Assembly: GCA_003552185.1 (NCBI GenBank)
Contig: PUOW01000271.1
Coordinates: forward strand, 1-34,558
Source of the DNA: Spirochaetaceae bacterium
GTDB taxonomy: Bacteria; Spirochaetota; Spirochaetia; DSM-27196; SLAA01
DNA length: 34,558 bases
Direction: 5' to 3'
Within the stretch, counting starts at the first letter, position 1, and each line of letters opens with the position of its first letter. Of this stretch, positions 31,474 through 34,558 are shown one piece after another. The translations under genes and the position numbers were made by a program. The notes under the pieces are model-generated. The model was not told the DNA's origin. It saw nothing but the letters and a program-made list of their open reading frames with translations, and searched no databases.

Positions 31474-32281
31474 GGCGCTGGAGCTGCTTTCGATCCCGGT
31501 GATTCGCCACGCCTTCCTCGGTATGCTGATCGCCGGCGCTACGCTCTCAACGCTCGGAGTCGTGATCGTGTCGCTGCACCTGATGGCGTTGCGATTCACG
31601 CTGATGCATGTCGGCTTGTTGGGGGCCGCGGCCGGCTTGAGCCTCGGGTTCTCGGCGACCGCCGGGGCGTTTGTGCTTGTCCCGACCGCGTCGGTCTTGA
31701 TGGGAACTCTCGGGCAGCGATATCGCTTCACCGCGAGCTCGATGACCGGATTCTTCATGACCGGCTCGCTCGCCGGTGCCTTTCTATTGCTGGCGCGCGC
31801 CGGCGTCCCGGCGATGGATGTGTTCGGGATCTTCGCGGGCAACATCTTGATGCTGACGCGGACCGACGTCGTGATGGTCGCTGTTTTGGGCGTCGTTGTG
31901 GTGCTTGCGTTTGCGATCGGGTACCGCGAGATACAGGCCGTGCTGCTGGATCGCGATCTCGCCCTAGCGCTCGGAGTGCCGGTTGAGGCCGTGATTGCCG
32001 GGATGTTCTTGCTGCTCGGCGCTGCGGTAGCAATTGCGCTGCGTTTAGTCGGGGCGTTGCTTGTGGACGCCGTGATCCTGTTGCCCGGCATCGCGGCGCT
32101 CCGGTTCGCGCGAGGTTTCGGAAGCGCGCTGCTGCTTTCCTCGCTGTTCGGCACCATCGCCTGTGTCGGCGGCTTCGTGGTTGCGTTGCAGTTCGATCTG
32201 CCGATCGGAGCGAGCGCCGCGGCGGTGTCGAGCGCCTTGCTCGGGCTCTCGGCGCTGGTAACGAGAAAAGCGGCGCGTTGA
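31466..32281 (+). CDS. Metal ABC importer permease (ABC-3 family)
   Basis: A 271-residue membrane protein with about eight helices, of the ZnuB/MntB/TroC family. The loop SLHLMALRFTLMHVGLLGAAAG (about 36-57) and DRDLALALGVPVEAV near 163-177, which contacts the ATPase, are clear; LRLVGALLVDAVILLPGIAALRFAR (about 192-216) is the family's late helix. It starts within the ATPase gene by an 8-base overlap, so translation is coupled. Confidence 0.9.
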   Translation: MSEALELLSIPVIRHAFLGMLIAGATLSTLGVVIVSLHLMALRFTLMHVGLLGAAAGLSLGFSATAGAFVLVPTASVLMGTLGQRYRFTASSMTGFFMTGSLAGAFLLLARAGVPAMDVFGIFAGNILMLTRTDVVMVAVLGVVVVLAFAIGYREIQAVLLDRDLALALGVPVEAVIAGMFLLLGAAVAIALRLVGALLVDAVILLPGIAALRFARGFGSALLLSSLFGTIACVGGFVVALQFDLPIGASAAAVSSALLGLSALVTRKAAR

Positions 32282-32368
32282 TGACAAGGCCGGCGGAGCC
32301 GGATCGCCCGAATCCACCGGGCGGTTCGGCGGGTTACACGAACTATACGACAAACGGAGGTATCGAGA

Positions 32369-33154
32369 ATGAGTTCATTACAGATCAAGACGCGGCGGAA
32401 CTCGGTGCGGTTCGGCGCGGCGGTCGTGGCGGTTGCGATTCTATTGAGCACGACCGGGCTCGAGGTTTTACACGCCGGTGACGATCTCCGCGTGGTGGCC
32501 TCCACCTCCTGGGTTGGGGCAATGGCGGAGGCGGCGGGCGCCGAAGATCTTCGCGTCCTTGCACCGGTTGAGCTTCGTCACCCGGCGGAGTACGACTTCA
32601 GCCCCCGTGACATAGGGTTTGCCGCCGAGGCCGATCTTTTGGTGTGGGGCGGCTACGAAGGCTTCATGCGCAACTTGTTCGCAGCTGCGGAGATCGGTGA
32701 TGATCGGATCGTGCAGATACGAACCAGCAATAGCCCCCCGTTGATGGCCGAAGCGGTTGAGGTTATCGCGGAGCACCTCGGCACCGAAGATCGCTTTGAG
32801 GACTGGAAGCGCCGACTCGACGAGGTTTCGAACGAGCTGCTGGCGGCCGCGGAGGACGCCGGTGCCTCCGAGATACCGGTTGCGGTGCACCAGCACCAGC
32901 GCGGATTCGTGGAATGGCTCGGATTCGAGGTCGTCGCCGAGTTCGGCATGGAGGAGCTCACTCCGTCGCGACTACGCCGGATTCTTGCGGACGACCCGAA
33001 GATCATTATTGACAACTGGCATGTCCCGAGCGGAGAACCGCTCCGTGGCGAGGGTCGCGAGTACGCCGGCCTCATAAACTTTCCCGGCACGCACGGCACC
33101 GCCGATCTATTCGAGGTGCTGCGGTACAACGCGCGTGAACTCGGGCTGTTTTAG
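32369..33154 (+). CDS. Metal-binding periplasmic receptor (TroA/ZnuA-like)
   Basis: A 261-residue exported binding protein with a signal peptide (about 1-36, no lipobox). The fold of cluster A-I metal receptors is indicated by VVASTSWVGAMAEAAGAEDLRVL and RHPAEYDFSPRDIGFAAEADLLVW, where the usual motif is DPHxYEPxP; the His there, a His in VAVHQHQRGFVEWLG, and His or Asp in IIDNWHVPSGEP are candidate ligands. It is short and has no His-rich zinc loop, and its motifs differ from ZnuA, so the metal is uncertain. GGAGG lies eight bases before the ATG, 87 bases after the permease; CGCCCG/CGGGCG in that gap could form a small hairpin. Confidence 0.82.
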   Translation: MSSLQIKTRRNSVRFGAAVVAVAILLSTTGLEVLHAGDDLRVVASTSWVGAMAEAAGAEDLRVLAPVELRHPAEYDFSPRDIGFAAEADLLVWGGYEGFMRNLFAAAEIGDDRIVQIRTSNSPPLMAEAVEVIAEHLGTEDRFEDWKRRLDEVSNELLAAAEDAGASEIPVAVHQHQRGFVEWLGFEVVAEFGMEELTPSRLRRILADDPKIIIDNWHVPSGEPLRGEGREYAGLINFPGTHGTADLFEVLRYNARELGLF

Positions 33155-33155
33155 C

Positions 33156-33206
33156 GCCTGGGCTCGCGTCGGCGCGCTGTGGGCGGCGCCGCCGACGCGT
33201 TCAGGC
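33156..33206. terminator. Long hairpin between convergent genes
   Basis: CGCGTCGGCG (33165-33174) pairs perfectly with 33190-33199, and outer arms GCCTG (33156-33160) with CAGGC (33202-33206) extend it after a small internal loop. It fills the 53-base gap between the metal receptor and the convergent dehydrogenase gene. It lacks a T-run but likely acts in both directions. Confidence 0.5.
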
Positions 33207-33207
33207 C

Positions 33208-34416
33208 TCAGTCTGTCTGCAGGTCTACGAGCTCGACGCTGATTATTTCGTCGTCGCGACTGCGGATCTCTGCGAGCATCTCGTCGGTGGGCCGGTCGTC
33301 GAGCTGTATGATACAGCACGCGGCCTTACGGCCGTCGAAGATTACGTTTTCGATCTCCTCGGCGTTGATCGACCCGTCCTTCAGCGTGGTCATGACGTTC
33401 GCGAGAACGCCCGGGCGGTCGAAGTGGCGCACCACCAGCTGCCAGCGGGCCTCGGTGAAGAGGCAGCGGTTGACCCAGTTGCGTACGCGACCGGTTCGCT
33501 GATACTCACGCACGATTGTTATAGCTTCGGCGGCGACCGCGTTCTGAGCTTGCTGCGTAGAGGCCCCAATGTGGTGCGTAATATAGGCGTCGGCCACGCC
33601 GCTCCACGGAGTCTCGACCGCTCCGGCTTTACCCTCAGGCTCGTCGCGAAACACATCGAGCCCGGCCCGTATTTTACCGGCCTGCACGGCCGCGAGCAGG
33701 GCGTCTTCGTCCACCACCTCGGCGCGGGCGGTGTTGATGAAGATCGTGCCGGGTCGCATGCGGTCGATAAGATCGGCCGATACCAACCCACGGGTGTCTT
33801 GATTGAGCGCCAGGTGAACCGAGATTATATCGCAGCGCTCTACGAGCTCCTCGAGCATGGCGCAGTGGCGCACGCCGAGTTCTGCGGCGCGCTCGGCGGT
33901 GAGCGATCTCGACCATGCCTCGAGTGTGAGTCCACAGGCCTGTGCGCGACGGATCAGCTCGATCCCGATCTGTCCCACTCCGATCACCCCGAGACGTTTA
34001 CCGTACACTCCGTCGGCTTTCGAGTACTCGCCCTTGTTCCAGGTGCCGCCGCGAATATCTACGACGTTGTCTGCGATTCTACGATCGAGCGCGAAGATAA
34101 GCCCGAGGGCCAGTTCCGCGACCGCGACCGAGTTCTTGCCCGGGCAGTTCGCCACATACACGCCGCGTTCGCTGGCGGCCTTGACGTCGATGGTGTTGAC
34201 GCCTGCGCCGGCGCGGATAACCAAACTTAGATTGTTGCTCGCTTCTATGCAGTCCGCGGTGACCTTAGTGGACCGCACGATGAGTACGCCGGAGTCTTGT
34301 ATCGCCCCAGGAAGCTCCACCGCAGCGAGCTTCGGCTCGTAGCGCACCTCCTCGGCGATCTCGCGCAGCCGCTGAACCGCAAACTCAGGGAAACTATCGG
34401 CAATAAGAATCTTCAT
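33208..34416 (-). CDS. serA: D-3-phosphoglycerate dehydrogenase-like (SerA) with ACT domain
   Basis: A 402-residue NAD-dependent 2-hydroxyacid dehydrogenase. The nucleotide loop GVIGVGQIGIELIRRA (about 142-157), the catalytic Arg in FINTARAEVVDE, the Glu in RDEPEGK and the His in THHIGASTQQAQ are all seen, and a C-terminal ACT domain (about 325-400: HFDRPGVLANVMTTLKDGSINAEEI) is typical of SerA feedback regulation by serine. It probably makes 3-phosphohydroxypyruvate for serine synthesis, though other 2-hydroxyacids are possible. GGAGG lies seven bases before the ATG. No other serine gene is in the window; it appears to be a single gene with its own promoter. Confidence 0.88.
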   Translation of the reverse strand: MKILIADSFPEFAVQRLREIAEEVRYEPKLAAVELPGAIQDSGVLIVRSTKVTADCIEASNNLSLVIRAGAGVNTIDVKAASERGVYVANCPGKNSVAVAELALGLIFALDRRIADNVVDIRGGTWNKGEYSKADGVYGKRLGVIGVGQIGIELIRRAQACGLTLEAWSRSLTAERAAELGVRHCAMLEELVERCDIISVHLALNQDTRGLVSADLIDRMRPGTIFINTARAEVVDEDALLAAVQAGKIRAGLDVFRDEPEGKAGAVETPWSGVADAYITHHIGASTQQAQNAVAAEAITIVREYQRTGRVRNWVNRCLFTEARWQLVVRHFDRPGVLANVMTTLKDGSINAEEIENVIFDGRKAACCIIQLDDRPTDEMLAEIRSRDDEIISVELVDLQTD

Positions 34417-34436
34417 CTCTCCACCTCCGGCTATTC

Positions 34437-34489
34437 GTGTTGCGTGATGCGTGATGCGGTTAGTATAAATCGGCCGGTGCAGCTGTCAA
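34437..34489 (-). promoter_or_regulatory. Promoter of the SerA-like gene with tandem 7-bp repeats
   Basis: On the minus strand a perfect -35 TTGACA (34484-34489) and a -10 TATACT (34462-34467) are 16 bp apart. Just past the -10, GCATCAC occurs twice and GCAACAC once in tandem (34437-34457), covering the expected transcription start and forming a possible regulator site. The remaining bases to 34558 show no gene. Confidence 0.68.
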
Positions 34490-34558
34490 GCGTAGATACG
34501 AGCGACCGGGCCCGTGAGACGCACCCGGAGCACGGCGGTGACCCGGCGGTGCCCCGGC

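Noticed and set aside
30874-32505. 543-codon minus-strand open frame across the metal importer
   Set aside because: It is Ser/Thr/Ala/Pro-rich and opposite three recognisable genes.
1-34558. tRNA, rRNA, CRISPR array, insertion sequence or phage genes
   Set aside because: No cloverleaf, spaced repeats, transposase motifs or integrase motifs were seen on either strand.

Overview
The window is a GC-rich (roughly 60%), gene-dense bacterial chromosome segment with 25 protein genes and no tRNA, rRNA, CRISPR array or insertion sequence that I can see. The gene set (Rnf complex in the order rseC-like/BCDGEA, a methyl-accepting chemotaxis protein, Hsp33, many lipoproteins, ABC importers with separate lipoprotein or periplasmic receptors) fits a free-living anaerobic or facultative Gram-negative. 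My best guess is a spirochaete of the Spirochaetaceae type, with modest confidence. The two large binding proteins are very acidic, which would suit a saline habitat.

Layout. (1) 17-6122, minus strand: an rseC-like gene followed by rnfBCDGEA, a tightly packed ion-pumping ferredoxin:NAD+ oxidoreductase operon, then a MarR regulator whose own promoter carries an inverted repeat between the -35 and -10 boxes. (2) 6308-6994: an unknown membrane protein. (3) 7024-13806, minus strand: a peptide/nickel-type (Dpp/Opp-like) ABC importer. Its receptor is circularly permuted (C-terminal part before the N-terminal part). Its second permease carries an inserted seven-repeat, propeller-like domain, and its two ATPases are fused. 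A decayed fragment of the receptor gene lies just upstream. (4) 14084-15981, minus: moeA-mobB for molybdenum cofactor. (5) 16070-21968, plus: hslO, an HD-domain phosphohydrolase, a TPR protein, a lipoprotein, a membrane GGDEF protein and a class 3 lipase-like lipoprotein. (6) 22138-28277, plus: an FGGY kinase, an MFS transporter and ugpB-ugpA-ugpE without an ATPase gene. (7) 28434-33154: a chemoreceptor with a zinc-binding CZB-like domain, divergent from a NikR-like regulator that heads a three-gene zinc/manganese-type ABC importer. (8) 33208-34416, minus: a SerA-like dehydrogenase with a clear promoter.

The most unusual part is the importer in region 3. A permuted receptor, a permease with a large regular repeat domain in its first extracytoplasmic loop, and a fused ATPase with two four-cysteine clusters occur in one operon. 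The permease insertion is bounded by a 10-bp direct repeat exactly 840 bp apart, and removing one repeat plus the intervening DNA would restore an ordinary permease in frame. In region 7, chemotaxis and metal uptake genes share one control region. The NikR-like protein there has lost two of the four known nickel ligands, so a different metal or signal is likely.
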